NCBI GenBank assembly: GCA_016802295.1
Contig: JAESIW010000090.1
Coordinates: forward strand, 310,001-374,000
From: Brachionus rotundiformis
Taxonomy: Eukaryota; Rotifera; Eurotatoria; Ploima; Brachionidae
Reading direction: 5' to 3'
Length of the DNA: 64,000 nt
Shown here one piece after another: positions 44,863 to 56,047 of this stretch (within the stretch, counting starts at the first letter, position 1; each line of letters opens with the position of its first letter). The notes beneath the pieces were generated by a model. The model searched no databases. It was not told where the DNA came from and saw only the letters and a program-made list of their open reading frames with translations. The translations under genes were made by a program, and so were the position numbers.

Positions 44863-45879
44863 GGTCAATCAAAAAGTAAACTTCAAAATGTAAAATATTT
44901 ATTTAAATAAGTTAAATGTGCCAAATTTATCTATAATACAATTTATCTTTTCTAATAAATTATCTAATTTATAACTTTTATTTTTTACAACTTTATTCAT
45001 AAGAGTAGAAAAATTTTAAAAAAGAAAAATCATATTAATCTAGGCTTGAAGATTTACCTAAAGTCATATAATAAAATATTTGCTTTGTAATTGGGAAATT
45101 CGATATAGGAAAAAAATTATGTAATTGACGTTTGGTCTAGATATTTAGTTTATTATTAAGTAGACAAAATTCCATCTTGACTCATTTTCTAATTACACAT
45201 GAATATAAATATCTTCTACTTGTGAAATTATCTAATTTTTTTAAAATTTCCGCACTTTTATCTCAAATAAAAGATAACAAAACACAAACGCTTTTAATTT
45301 TCATTTGTTTATCATTCATCACTTGATCAGTCATCTTATTAGCTATCAAATGGCAAAATAAATCAATGGGGTTTAGGTATTGACAGCAGTCAATTTCTTT
45401 GAAAATAAAACGATGTAGCAAAATTCAATCAAGTACTTAAAAATACCAAGTGCTTACCATTTATGTTTGAATGATAAAAACTCTTATTTTTACAATTAAA
45501 TATAGATAAATTCACATACTAAGAGTATTCTAACTAGACAAAAAAAAAGGTATTTAAAATTAAAAAAATGAACTTTTGATGCTTATAATAAATTTTATTT
45601 TTGATAAAATATTAAACTTTATTTATGTATATTTTTTTGTTGTCTTTTCTAAATTATAATAGAAAATAAAATTAAAACTTTATTTAAGATAAATGATAAA
45701 AATAAAACTAAACTACTGTTTTTCATTTTTTTTAAATACAATTACCAAGTCTATGACTAAATTATTCTCTTCTATGAATATTAAAATATCTGAACTTATT
45801 TTTACCATAGTTGTTCTTGTTTTTTGTATTGACTTAATTAAATAGATAATTTTTAATTTTGGTTTTGGAAAAAAAAAAA
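44863..45879. other. 1-kb AT-rich spacer between convergent genes
   Basis: No coding, RNA or transposon signal. Confidence 0.5.
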
Positions 45880-47906
45880 CTAACTTGATCTAGATCCCCA
45901 GGCCGCATAGCCATATCGACCAAACTCGGTCTCATCGTCCTCTCTCTTGATCCTAAAGTATCCATTTTCGCCCCAGTCAGGACCCCAGCTGTTGGCAGCA
46001 ATCTTTCCAAAGAAAAATTAAGCTTCTTGAAGGATATTTTTTTTTAATTATTGATGAATAAATACCCAGTAGTCTACACCATTCTCGGTTCCCCATCCGA
46101 CCACCTTGACCGAGTGATATGGGTTCTCGACATCAAGCAAACGAGCGTTTGGATGCTTTGAGTAAATGCCACTCTTGTACATGAAGAAGTCGTCATAGAC
46201 CTTGAAGGCCATTTGAATGGGCCCGTTCTCTTCAATCTCCTCCATAATGTCATTTGAAGAGCTGGCTCGGATGGGGTATCCAGGACCAGAGTTCATCAGC
46301 TGCTTGTTGTACAGTCTGCCGTCCGAAGGACACACAATTCGGTTGAAATTAGAGTTGACCTTGCATCCGGTGGCGGTGCCAGTGGCGCCACTTTCAAGCG
46401 GATAGCAAGCTTCGTTTACTATGCCGCCTAGTATCCGGCCGTCCTGGTCCGCGCTGGTGCTCTCAATGAACTTCCATCCGATGTCCATGCTTGCTGGTGA
46501 GCAGCCGTTCGCATTGCCAGGCAGAATGACACACGAAAGCAGCATTTGAACAGACATTGACTCGTTGCCGCGTTTGCCCTCGTATACCTTGGCCACTCGG
46601 TCCGTAGCTGTTTCCAGTGCCGAGAAAGCCCACGAGGCTCCACACTCGCCCTGGTCTCTCACAGGTCGCAGATTGTTTACCATAAATGGCTCGGCGCGAA
46701 AGTCATAGCTCTCTTTAAGCGGCACTGGATCGTTGCGGATTGCTCGCTGAATTCTGATCGGAATTTTGGTACCCAATTTATGCTTGTATCCATAGTCCAA
46801 ATTTTTTGACCAGAATTTAGAGTAATTCTCAGCTCTCCAAGTCGAGCTAAAATATTTTTTAACTTTATTTTATTATCTGCTTATTTTTTTTGTTTATAAA
46901 TTTTGATCACTGATTATCTAATATTAGATAAATAAAGACAAATTATCTAATAGTAGATAAATGAAGATAAAATTGATTTTAATTTGTTAAAATATATAAT
47001 AAGTTTTTGTCTTACTAATTAGCTTATAAATTTTCAAATACAAGATAGATAAATAATTTTTTTTTCTATTAATTAATAATAAATATGTAAATAAAATTTC
47101 GTAAAAAATATATTTAAAAAAAAATAATCATTCATTTTACTCACATGAATCATATTATTTAATTGTTTATCTATTATTATCATTTTGTTCATTTTTACTT
47201 ATTTAAATAAATAATTAACCAACTCGATTTGGTGTGTATAAAAAAATTAATTATTATCTTAAACTTTTAAAATCTTAGAATTTTATTTTTATTCTAATAA
47301 TTAAAAATCTCAAATTATTAATTTAATTAATAATTAATCTTAATCTAATAAATAAATAGCGTTCCACTTTGGTCTACTTACTAAGGATCACTGTTAATTC
47401 TGTGCAAGAGCTCGGTGTTAACCAGACATCTGTTGCTGGTGCACTCCACACTGCCCTCGTTGCACGCACACTCGTTGCAATTGTCGGCAAAGCGTTGACC
47501 ACTTGAATACCACTTACCATCATGGTAACAGAAATTATTTGCGCTTGGCGCTGTTGGCAAAAGACTTTAGAAAAAAAAACACCTAAAAAGCCTTAAATAG
47601 GTTACTTTTGGTGGTTAATGGCAGAATAGGCAGCTCAGCACTGCAGTAGTTTTTGGCATCTGGACAACAGTCGCTGGAATCCGGCCTCTCGCAAAATATG
47701 TCACAGTAGCACCTGGTATCGTAGTGTATCATGTAGCAATCGTCGTCTCTCTGAGAGCAACATGTGTCCAAGTTGTTCAAGTTGACAAATTCTTGGCAAG
47801 TGCCTCCATTGAACTCGTTGTGGCGATCGCCGTGCTTAAAGTAGCGCGAGTCGTAGCCAACCGCCATTGCCACCACTTGTACCACAAACACAATCAAAAT
47901 TTTCAT
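45880..47906 (-). CDS. TINAGL1: TINAG-like secreted papain-fold protein, catalytic Cys replaced by Ser
   Basis: Four exons, 47906-47606, 47550-47382, 46846-46066 and 46002-45880; 1374 nt and 457 residues (human TINAGL1 467). Signal peptide MKILIVFVVQVVAMAVG. Then a somatomedin-B-like Cys module (DTCCSQRDDDCYMIHYDTRC, CYCDIFC, DCCPD), a VWC-like module (CYHDGKWYSSGQRFADNC, CNECACNEG) and a cathepsin-B-like domain from about 200. The active-site segment reads GECGASWAFS, so the catalytic Cys is Ser (about residue 228), the TINAG-family condition, while His (YHSVKVVGWG) and Asn (NSWGPDWGENGYF) are kept. Role by family: matricellular basement-membrane protein, not a protease. Acceptor choice for exon 2 follows from phase. 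Confidence 0.92.
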
Positions 47907-48576
47907 TTTTCTATGCCTAAAACTTAATTTAAAATCTTTTTTTTTTTAATATTTTTATTATAAAATAAAATTTAAATAATTTAATCCAATTTTAAATAGG
48001 CTTAAAAAACTTGGCTCAAGTCAGGTAAAATGAGTCAATAAAGCACGTAAAGTAAATCAATAGGAAATAAATTTAGACCATTTTTTTTTTAAATTTTTTT
48101 ATTATTTATAAAAAGTATTATTTAAAGATAAAAATTGATTACTTAATCGAATAACCCAGGGTTCTGTTTCGATAAGGCTTCTGTCAAGATTAATTCTTCT
48201 GACATATTTTTTTAATTAACCTTAATCTCAAACACTTACAATAATAATAAATTATTTGACTAGATTGATTTGGCACGCATGGCCTAGGCCAATGCAACCA
48301 GATTTAAGCAATAGCAAACAGATAGAGCTCTTTTATTACTTCCTTAATATTTTTACTTGCATAAACAAAACAAGTTGGAGCTGAATGAAACAAAAATAAA
48401 GTAAAAAGTGCTGTTTTGCCATTAGATTAGGTTAATTTGCTTACTAGGAAGCAGAGGTGCTAAGAAACCGGCTGGAAGATATTCTCCTGAGCGACGCTTT
48501 CATCTAATCATCGATCAAACTGCTGAAAAATCACGGTATTTGTATATGCATTAGAAAAAAAATTGGAAAAATTAAG
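47907..48576. other. 5' flank of the TINAG-like gene
   Basis: AT-rich with no gene seen, up to the tRNA-derived relic. Confidence 0.4.
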
Positions 48577-48647
48577 CACCCCCTTTCCCGGAGGGAATCG
48601 AGCCCTCGACCTATGAATTGGAAGTCAACCGCGCTTTCTGTTGCCAA
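48577..48647 (-). pseudogene. Degenerate tRNA-Arg-derived sequence
   Basis: Shares the T-arm region, anticodon-arm surroundings and the downstream flank (AAAATTAAGCACCCC on the plus strand) with the two intact tRNA-Arg genes. Acceptor pairing is destroyed, the D-arm half is garbled, and the anticodon triplet reads TCC. The shared flank shows it came from duplication of the same tRNA unit rather than from a processed tRNA. Confidence 0.6.
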
Positions 48648-49746
48648 GTCTAAAGATCTGATAGATTTTTAAATAGACACTTTTTAACTAATTAAATGTA
48701 GACTCTAAAATTAGGCTCAAGTTGGAGCTTGGTGCTGCATGGAATGGAATTGTTCCATTCGACTTAATACCATTAATTAAATGCTTTAGTTTATCTTGAA
48801 ATAATTATGACTTAATTCAATTTAAATTTTTGAGATTTTAATCAAAAGATAAAAATATAAATTGATAACATATGTATGTGTAAACTTTGAAATAAAATTT
48901 AAAAAAAAAATAATATTAAAAATAAGGTTAATAGTTAAAATTATCTAAATCTTGAATATTTTTTTTTATTTGTATAAAATAAGTAAATTAAAAATAAAAT
49001 TAATTATAAATTGGGCTTATAACAGATAAAAAGTAAAATTAAGTTTGTGCTAAAAATTAACACTCATGCCAATGTTTGGTAAATTAATTTGCTAAATAAA
49101 CAATAGAAACCAATTTACACAAAAAGCCTCATATCATCGACTACTCTACTGTTTATACAATAACATGAAAATTAATATGCTAATAGATATATATTTATAT
49201 GTATATTTTTATTTAAATCATGTTTTTAAAAATTTAATCTAAAAAATCTTATAATACTGGAAGAAAATTAATTAAATAACTGTAGAAGTTATTTTTTTTT
49301 CTATCAAGTAAATATTATGTTTGTTGTGTTATCTAAACAAATGCACATATATATTTATTTATTTATTTATTTAAAATTTAATCGCTCTATATGATTAGAT
49401 TAGCTTGGTAAAATTTTCAAATTGTTTAATATGTTACACAATAAATTTTTTAAAAAAATTTTAAGTGTTTGTTTTTTAAATTGAAATTTATTTTTTTAAG
49501 TCAATTATTCAAAAGGTTAATTTCAAATGTTTACTTTAGCTATTTATGCTATGGAATATCTATCAACTTAATTAATAGCAAGGAATTTATTTTGTAAACT
49601 AATTAAATACCTTTGGATACATGTTCTAGTCAAAGTAGATGGGATTCGGAGCATTGTTTATTTGCTTTTGTGCCTATAGAATTTAGAGCTATATGAGCTT
49701 TTTTACTTAGACTTAAGCCGCATTTTTCATGCCAAATGGTCAAAAG

Positions 49747-49960
49747 CTACCTTACTTCACCAAAATTTTTTTCTGGCATCAATATCAGTGGTAGTATTAG
49801 CAGTAATATTTCTCTGCCAATTTGAGCTTTGAAACCATTGACTGTCTTTGATGCTGCTTCTTGTGGTAGCTTGTTCCATGTTTCCACAGCTCAGTTTGTA
49901 AATAATTAATCATCTCTCTTACAAGTTTATGGTCATTAGTTCTTTCTAGATTTAAGGTTT
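49747..49960 (-). mobile_element. Degenerate LINE polymerase C-terminal fragment
   Basis: Minus-strand reading gives AVETWNKLPQEAASKTVNGF followed by a stop about 28 codons on. The pattern V-x-x-W-N-x-L-P-x-x-V/A-x-x-x-S/T-V-N-x-F-K is the conserved C-terminus of Jockey/CR1/RTE-type LINE proteins. Upstream, a frameshifted stretch (ERTNDHKLVREM) continues the match. Only the tail survives. Confidence 0.6.
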
Positions 49961-50956
49961 ATTAAACCAAAATATGCTATGGTCACATGGTCTCATGGTC
50001 ACAAAGCAGTAAAAAATTAAAAATCTCATACATAAACTATTAATAATTAATTGATTCAGTTTTTATTAATTAATTGAGTAAAAATATTCTGGATTAATAG
50101 ACAGATGTATTCTACCAAATAAAAAAAATATTCTGCCGTAAATCTTAAAAAAAGCAAATATCAAAATAATAAAATTTCTTAACAAAATTTTTTTATCCTT
50201 TATTTCCAAAAGGTAATTGTGACCTTCCATGTAAAAGATCGTGGTTGTTTGATAGAATATCATATCTGATTCTTAAACATGATTTTATGCAAGTAATTAG
50301 AATAGAGATGTGTTTTAAAAAATAACAAGAAATATGATTAATTATGTATTTTTGCTTAATTAAAACAAAGATTTAAAGTAAAAAATTTTTTAAATGCCTA
50401 AAGTGCGATTTAATTGGGAAAATATGTTTTATTTAAGTTAAGAAGATAACCTTAAAGCTCATTTTTTGTTAGAGAGTCATAAATTAGATGGAAAAAAAAA
50501 GGTATTAGATTTTTAAAATCTAAAATAAATAAGCTAATTGGATGAAATTGAGACCTTTTGGCTCACAAGGAATTGTTATGTAGTATTATTTTAAATAAAC
50601 CACCATCAGCTTAATGTACAAAATTTTAAACATCTAAACATCTTTATACTAATAATGTAAAATAATTTGATTAAAAAAAATTTGCAAGAAAATTGGCCGC
50701 TGTATAGTGGTTAATTTATGGATTTCTAATTGTATAGTATATAATTTAATTAATTATTTGAGATTATTTTTAATAAATATTATTATACAGTTAAAAAGAA
50801 AAAGTCATTTTTTTAGGTCAATTGTAATTTTGAAAAATCGACTTATTAAATAAAATTAAACTTTGTATTATTATTATTGTTCAAGAAATTGGTTGTACAG
50901 TTGATCAAAATTTTTAAAAATTTAAATTTGACTACACAGAGGCAAATTCGTTTCTT
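49961..50956. other. AT-rich intergenic region
   Basis: No gene or repeat recognised. Confidence 0.4.
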
Positions 50957-51155
50957 GCACTTTTTCAAATGCGAAATTTTCTATGTTCTTAATAAATGAC
51001 CACAACATCCATGTAGTATGTTAAAGAGCATCTACTGAGCTTGCCTTTGAGTATCTGAATACCTTGATAGCCCAAACAAACACAGAGAAATGAGATCCAG
51101 AACGTGACCATTCAATTTCATTTTCAGTGTTTTTCTGCACTTCAAAAGCCAAAAT
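50957..51155. repeat. Dispersed repeat, copy A
   Basis: About 165 bp (from GCACTTTTTCAAATGCGAAA to GACCATTCAATTTCA) is nearly identical to 54000-54164, followed by a shared AGTGTTTTTCTGCACTTCAA block. It lies about 100 bp from a tRNA-Arg gene, as copy B also does (326 bp). No coding frame. Confidence 0.8.
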
Positions 51156-51250
51156 TAAGAGAATTTAGTTCTTTAATTTTTGATATTTTTTTTATTGATT
51201 TCACAAATTTTAATAAAAGTTGAATAGAAAACCTGTGATTAAAAATTAAG

Positions 51251-51323
51251 CACCCCCAGAGGGGATCGAACCCTCGACCTATGGATTAGAAGTCCATCGC
51301 GCTATCCACTGCGCTATGGGGGC
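51251..51323 (-). tRNA. tRNA-Arg (anticodon UCU), copy 1
   Basis: 73-nt cloverleaf. Acceptor GCCCCCA pairs with TGGGGGT (first pair G-U), D-arm box A TAGCGCAGTGG, anticodon stem ATGGA/TCCAT with loop CTTCTAA (anticodon TCT, reads AGA), T-arm GAGGG-TTCGATC-CCCTC with box B GGTTCGATCCC. Downstream on the minus strand a T5 run gives a Pol III terminator. Identical to the gene at 54545. Confidence 0.95.
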
Positions 51324-51618
51324 TTTTTCACAGTTTTCATACAATCAGTTGATGATAATGTGCTAGCTTGACAAAAAATTTCAACTATGCTAGATAATAG
51401 ACTATTATGAGCAAGCAACTATTTAAATGAATTAAATCGTTAATCCAAGTATTTTAACCGTAACAAAATACTAAAGCCTTTTTTATTGCATGGAAAGCAA
51501 GGATTTATTTAAATATATCCTGGCTTCTAAACTTCCTAGATTTGCTAATTTTGAAAAAAGATACTTAACCTTTTTCAATTGGGTTTAAATTCTAATTAAA
51601 ATTGTGAATAAGTCGAAT

Positions 51619-51641
51619 TCACACACACACACACACACACA
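51619..51641. repeat. (AC)n microsatellite
   Basis: About eleven CA dinucleotides in a row. Confidence 0.9.
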
Positions 51642-52068
51642 ACAAAACACTCTTTTCTCTTGGAGTTTGAGAATATGGCCTTTTGTTGGTAATTAAAATT
51701 TTTTAAATCAACTTTCACTGACTACCCACAATGACAAATAGATAATACCGCGGGAATTAATCCAGAATTAGAGATAGAAATTACTCACTAAACAACTATA
51801 AAGGAAAAAGAACATAATGTTGTGTCAGTATATTGCGAATTAAACCTTTGATGAGTTTCTTTTTTTTCATATAAAAATAAGAAGAATAGGCAAAAAGAGA
51901 GAATTAGCTAAATTTAAAGGTCCAAGAAATATGCCGTTCTTAAATGTCAAACTCTTAAGTTTAAATTATTTCTATTTTTAAATTAAAAGGAAGTTGAGAG
52001 AACATTTGAAATTTAAAACATTTTACTAAATTTATTGTATTTTATTTGTTTAGGGTCAAGAATTACAA

Positions 52069-53799
52069 ATGAGACTGGCTCTTGTTTGCCTAATACTAGT
52101 AGTAAAAATTGTTTGGCTTAGTGCCGACAATACCAAATGGATCACATCGAATGAATTCTATCAACTAATAGCACAATTCAAAGCGTCTAAAACCCACGTG
52201 ATCATAGACACACGCAGCTCCAATGAATACAACGGATGGAAATCTTTTGACGCCTTGTTCAACAAAGGCTTCGATTTCAATCAAACAGGCCTGGGCACGC
52301 TGTACGATTTTAAGAGCGGTCACGTGACTAATTCAGTGAATATGGACGCTGATTGGATACATTTATTTGAATCGGAGCTGAAGGACCTGATCGAGACTAG
52401 GCTCGGTCTGAGCGCCAGTGGAGAGAAAAAGTCTCTAATTTTGTACGATACAAAAAAGGAGCGGCTAGATAAAGCGCAAAAATACCTCAACTCGAACTTT
52501 AACCTAGACCTAGTGTACATGTGTAAGCTTAGTGACGCAGAGCTCTCTCGATTTGTGCTTACTTCAAACGTGACCGGCAATCTTTTTTTTCAAGAGCCGT
52601 TCTACGACCAGCTGCTATCGCCTGAGGCTTTGTATGCAATACTGAGACCGTTCAACGACAGTTACGTAATCAACACCAAGCCTGTGACTGACTACTTTTT
52701 GTTCGAAGTGGGACCGGAGAATTTCTACGAACAATCGCACATACCCACAGCGGTTCATCTCAAAATAGAAGACTTTATGAACGGTGATAGGAGAAAGCCG
52801 AAGCAAGAAGTGGCCCGAGCTCTATTGAACTACGGAATACTGCCATACAATGTGGAGATGGTGATACTGTACGGTAATCCGGACCCGATGCCGGCCTATC
52901 GTGTGGCCGTTATAATGAAGTCACTAGGAGTCAAAGAAGTGCGCGTGCTGAACGGAGGCTTTCGCACTTGGCTTATCAAAAACTATCCGCTCGAAACCTA
53001 CCGGACCAAAGGCTACACTGTTAAGAACAGGATACCGGAGAATTTGAAGCTGTATGATGAACAATCACAGTTGTCCTTGACACCGATAAACTACATGGTT
53101 GACGAGAGCTACGTGGCAGACTTGGTCAAGAATAGAGATGTCTTCCACGCACAGTATCAACTGATTGATATTAGGACTTTTGAGGAGTTTGCTGGTGAGA
53201 AGACTGGATACGCTAGTGTTAAGTACAAAGGAAGAATTCCGGGCAGTTATTGGGGCAAAGCTGGCACGGGACCAAACGATTTGGAAGACTACAGAAATTT
53301 GGACTATACAATGAGATCGGGAGCTGATATACTGAAAATGTGGGACGAGCTAGACATTGATTATAAGAAAAAGAATTTGATTTTTTACTGTGGAAATGGC
53401 ATGAGGTCGGCCGAGGTGATGTTCTACGCCGAAGTGATTGGCTTGTACAAAATTTCAATGTATGACGGAGGATGGATGGACTGGAGCTCGAATAAAAAAA
53501 ATACATTCCAACTAGGACCAGAAGAGGACGATGATGTAATTGTGTTCGAAAAATACAAAACAACTACACTAGCCACTACAACTACTCCTATGACAACAAA
53601 TTTAGATAACAAAGATAAAGCCTCTCCTTCAAACAAACTTAATTCAACATCCACCAGCACAAAAAAATCAACCCAAGATCCAATTGATATTTTCTACAAG
53701 AATCAATTCGATTCAGTTACTGCCGATCCAAGCAGTGCAACAGGACTAAAATTTAGATTTTTTAGTTTCATTCTTAGTTTAGCGTTTTTATTTTTCTAG
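52069..53799 (+). CDS. Secreted, probably GPI-anchored triple-rhodanese protein
   Basis: Single exon, 576 residues. Signal peptide MRLALVCLILVVKIVWLSA. Three rhodanese-like domains: about 22-150 (VIIDTRSSNEYNGW, SGHVTNSVNMD), 185-315 (YVINTKPVTDYFLF, SHIPTAVHL, VLNGGFRTW) and 335-480 (QLIDIRTFEEFAGE, GRIPGSYWG, YDGGWMDW). Only the third keeps an active-site loop, CGNGMRS (Cys441); the first two read YDTKKER and YGNPDPM there. A Thr/Ser-rich stalk (about 495-555) precedes a small-residue patch and a terminal hydrophobic run (FRFFSFILSLAFLFF), the arrangement of a GPI-attachment signal. Rhodaneses move sulfane sulfur to thiols or cyanide, usually inside cells; this one appears extracellular. 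A TTTGTTTAG acceptor-like site 15 bp before the ATG hints at a 5' UTR intron or trans-splicing. Confidence 0.85.
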   Translation: MRLALVCLILVVKIVWLSADNTKWITSNEFYQLIAQFKASKTHVIIDTRSSNEYNGWKSFDALFNKGFDFNQTGLGTLYDFKSGHVTNSVNMDADWIHLFESELKDLIETRLGLSASGEKKSLILYDTKKERLDKAQKYLNSNFNLDLVYMCKLSDAELSRFVLTSNVTGNLFFQEPFYDQLLSPEALYAILRPFNDSYVINTKPVTDYFLFEVGPENFYEQSHIPTAVHLKIEDFMNGDRRKPKQEVARALLNYGILPYNVEMVILYGNPDPMPAYRVAVIMKSLGVKEVRVLNGGFRTWLIKNYPLETYRTKGYTVKNRIPENLKLYDEQSQLSLTPINYMVDESYVADLVKNRDVFHAQYQLIDIRTFEEFAGEKTGYASVKYKGRIPGSYWGKAGTGPNDLEDYRNLDYTMRSGADILKMWDELDIDYKKKNLIFYCGNGMRSAEVMFYAEVIGLYKISMYDGGWMDWSSNKKNTFQLGPEEDDDVIVFEKYKTTTLATTTTPMTTNLDNKDKASPSNKLNSTSTSTKKSTQDPIDIFYKNQFDSVTADPSSATGLKFRFFSFILSLAFLFF

Positions 53800-53999
53800 A
53801 CGTTTAATTTTTGTGTAATTATAGTAGAATATATTTTTTGTAGTTAATAAATAAAATAAAATTTTAAAATAAAATAATAAATTTTTTGAATAACTTTTTC
53901 TTTTAAGCTATTGATTTGTATGAAAGCAATGAAATATTTTAGAGCACAATTTTCATCTGTCAGCATCAAATCTTAAAAGTAGAAGAAAACGCATTTTTT
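53800..53999. other. 3' flank of the rhodanese gene
   Basis: AATAAA-like motifs about 45-70 bp after the stop. No further feature. Confidence 0.4.
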
Positions 54000-54218
54000 G
54001 CACTTTTTCAAATGCGAAATTTTCTATGTTCTTAAAATGTGACCACAACATCCATGTAGTATGTTAAAGAGCATCTACTGAGCTTGCCTTTGAGTATCTG
54101 AATACCTTGATAGCCCAAATAAACACAGAGAAATGAGATCCAGAACGTGACCATTCAATTTCAAAGTTGCATTATTCTGTCAATTTTTAGTGTTTTTCTG
54201 CACTTCAAAAGCCAAAGT
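54000..54218. repeat. Dispersed repeat, copy B
   Basis: Second near-identical copy of the repeat at 50957, with a slightly longer tail (AAAGTTGCATTATTCTGTCA, then the TTTTTCTGCACTTCAAAAGCC block) that also occurs in PKC intron 8. Confidence 0.8.
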
Positions 54219-54544
54219 CAAAAAAAATTTACTGATTAAATAAATTTAATAAATATAATTATAATTAAGCTAGTATCTATTGTAATTTTTGATACTTTGA
54301 TTTATTTGAAAGCCTTTCAAATCGTCCGAAAATTACAGCAAATGCCTTAACCTAACCAAACATCGTGGCCGAACACTAGGCTCTAAAAAAAAATCTAAAC
54401 ATTTTTGTAATCAAATAATTTTGTTTGTATCTGAAACAATAAAATATGCTAATTCTACTATTTTTGTTGTATTGTATATAATTCAGCTTAAATAAGATAA
54501 AGTTGTTCTTAACTTGAGTAAAAAACCTGTGATTAAAAATTAAG

Positions 54545-54617
54545 CACCCCCAGAGGGGATCGAACCCTCGACCTATGGATTAGAAGTCCATCGCGCTATC
54601 CACTGCGCTATGGGGGC
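54545..54617 (-). tRNA. tRNA-Arg (anticodon UCU), copy 2
   Basis: Sequence identical to the gene at 51251, including about 20 bp of downstream flank (CCTGTGATTAAAAATTAAGC on the plus strand) with its T-run terminator. The 5' flanks differ. It lies downstream of repeat copy B, so repeat and tRNA appear to have been duplicated together around the rhodanese gene. Confidence 0.95.
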
Positions 54618-54860
54618 ATCTATCTTTACTATTATCATATATATAACAAATTTGTAATCGAATAATCATTTTTTACTTATTAATTATTTTAATTGTGCAA
54701 GCGAGACCAAATTTTAACTACAAGATGACATGTTTCTGTTTTTAAGTAAAGCTTTATTTTTGAGAATAATTTTCGTTTATGGGAATGGCACATTTTGGCT
54801 TTTAAAACAATTTATAAACTTTCTAAATTTTTATTAAAATAAAAAAAAAGCTAGAGAAAA

Positions 54861-55697
54861 ATGATTTTGGTAAGACTTGACCATTTTTTTTAAATTGAGC
54901 CAAAAGGGATACATTTGTTTTACTAGAAAGCATGTGTGATAATACTTGTTGTATCGGTTGCCAATGGTAACTTAATCAAACGACCATTTGTGTATCCATA
55001 TAAGCACATTGCACCAGTAAAACAAGCCACCCATCCGGCACCATACACACGCACATACCTGACTACGCCGGCCTACAAAACACCCATACACATCCTTCTG
55101 AATGGTCGAAAGTGTGTCGACCGCATGCCCCATCCCCTCAACCGGCACCAGTTCATCAACTGCCTTTCCAACAACGACTACGTGATCATGGACTGCCCCG
55201 AAGGTCTCGTGTTTAACAAGTACCTGGACAGGTGCGACTACAACGCAAATGAAATATCGCCTTGTGTCTCGCAGCCATGCGCCTACGGAGGCAAGTGTGT
55301 CGACCTTGCCAACCACAAATACAAATGCGAGTGTCCCAAGGGCTACAATGGCGACAAGTGCGAGATCGGGCCAGATATGTGCGCCTCTAACCCGTGTGGT
55401 CTGCACGGACAGTGCCACACAATGCCCGCTCATTCGGCCATACCCTACTACTGCACATGCTACAATGGCAAATTCTATGGACTCTCGTGCACCAAGCACT
55501 CATTGCTAAATCCATGTCTGAGCAGCGAGTCTACCGAGGCCTTTTTCAGCACCAAACTCGACCCAACTCTGTTCATTAACTGCGATGGACACAATCTTTT
55601 TCTCAAAGCTTGTCCAAAACCGCTCGTTTTTTCAACCAGAGACAACGTATGTGACTGGGAATCAAATGACACACCAAACTCAAAAATTAATTATTAA
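54861..55697 (+). CDS. Secreted CBM14-EGF-EGF-CBM14 protein A
   Basis: Two coding exons: 54861-54869 (only ATG ATT TTG) and 54927-55697; 259 residues. The join gives the signal peptide MILKACVIILVVSVANG. A basic/Thr-Pro linker is followed by a chitin-binding type-2 (CBM14) module (CVDRMPHPLNRHQFINC, VIMDCPEGLVFN, DRCDY), EGF 1 (CVSQPCAYGGKC, CECPKGYNGDKCE), EGF 2 (CASNPCGLHGQC, YYCTCYNG) and a second CBM14-like module (FINCDGHNLFLKACPKPLVF, NVCDW). Predicted role: cross-linking component of a chitinous or glycan-rich extracellular coat. Paralogs with the same order lie at 58448 and 60552. The start codon would be missed without the 9-nt exon. Confidence 0.85.
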
Positions 55698-56047
55698 TAA
55701 TAAAAGTTTTTTTTTTTTATTTTAGACAGCCATATTTTGTTTTAGTTTAATAGTTAATAAAATTAAAAAAAAATAATTTTTATATAATTTTTTATATTTG
55801 TTTGGTAATAATAACTAATGTTTATTGATCTGTTCGGGATTAGTTGTGCCATAACAGGGCGACCAGTCCCTTAATTTTAAAACGACCTTGACCTTTAATT
55901 AATGAACAAACACTTGATTGCGGATTGTGGGATTGTACCATTTTTTCTTTTTGAAAATTAACTTTTAAAATTAACATATAAAAAATAGGAAAAAATAATA
56001 AATAAAAAATTTATTTTTACAAATAAACTTATTTTATGTGCAAAAAG
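55698..56047. other. AT-rich spacer
   Basis: Between two matrix-type genes on the same strand. No separate feature seen. Confidence 0.4.

Noticed and set aside
46847..47381. Additional exon in the TINAG-like intron 2
   Set aside because: No open frame with splice sites; exon 2 and exon 3 join in phase (TA plus C) without it.
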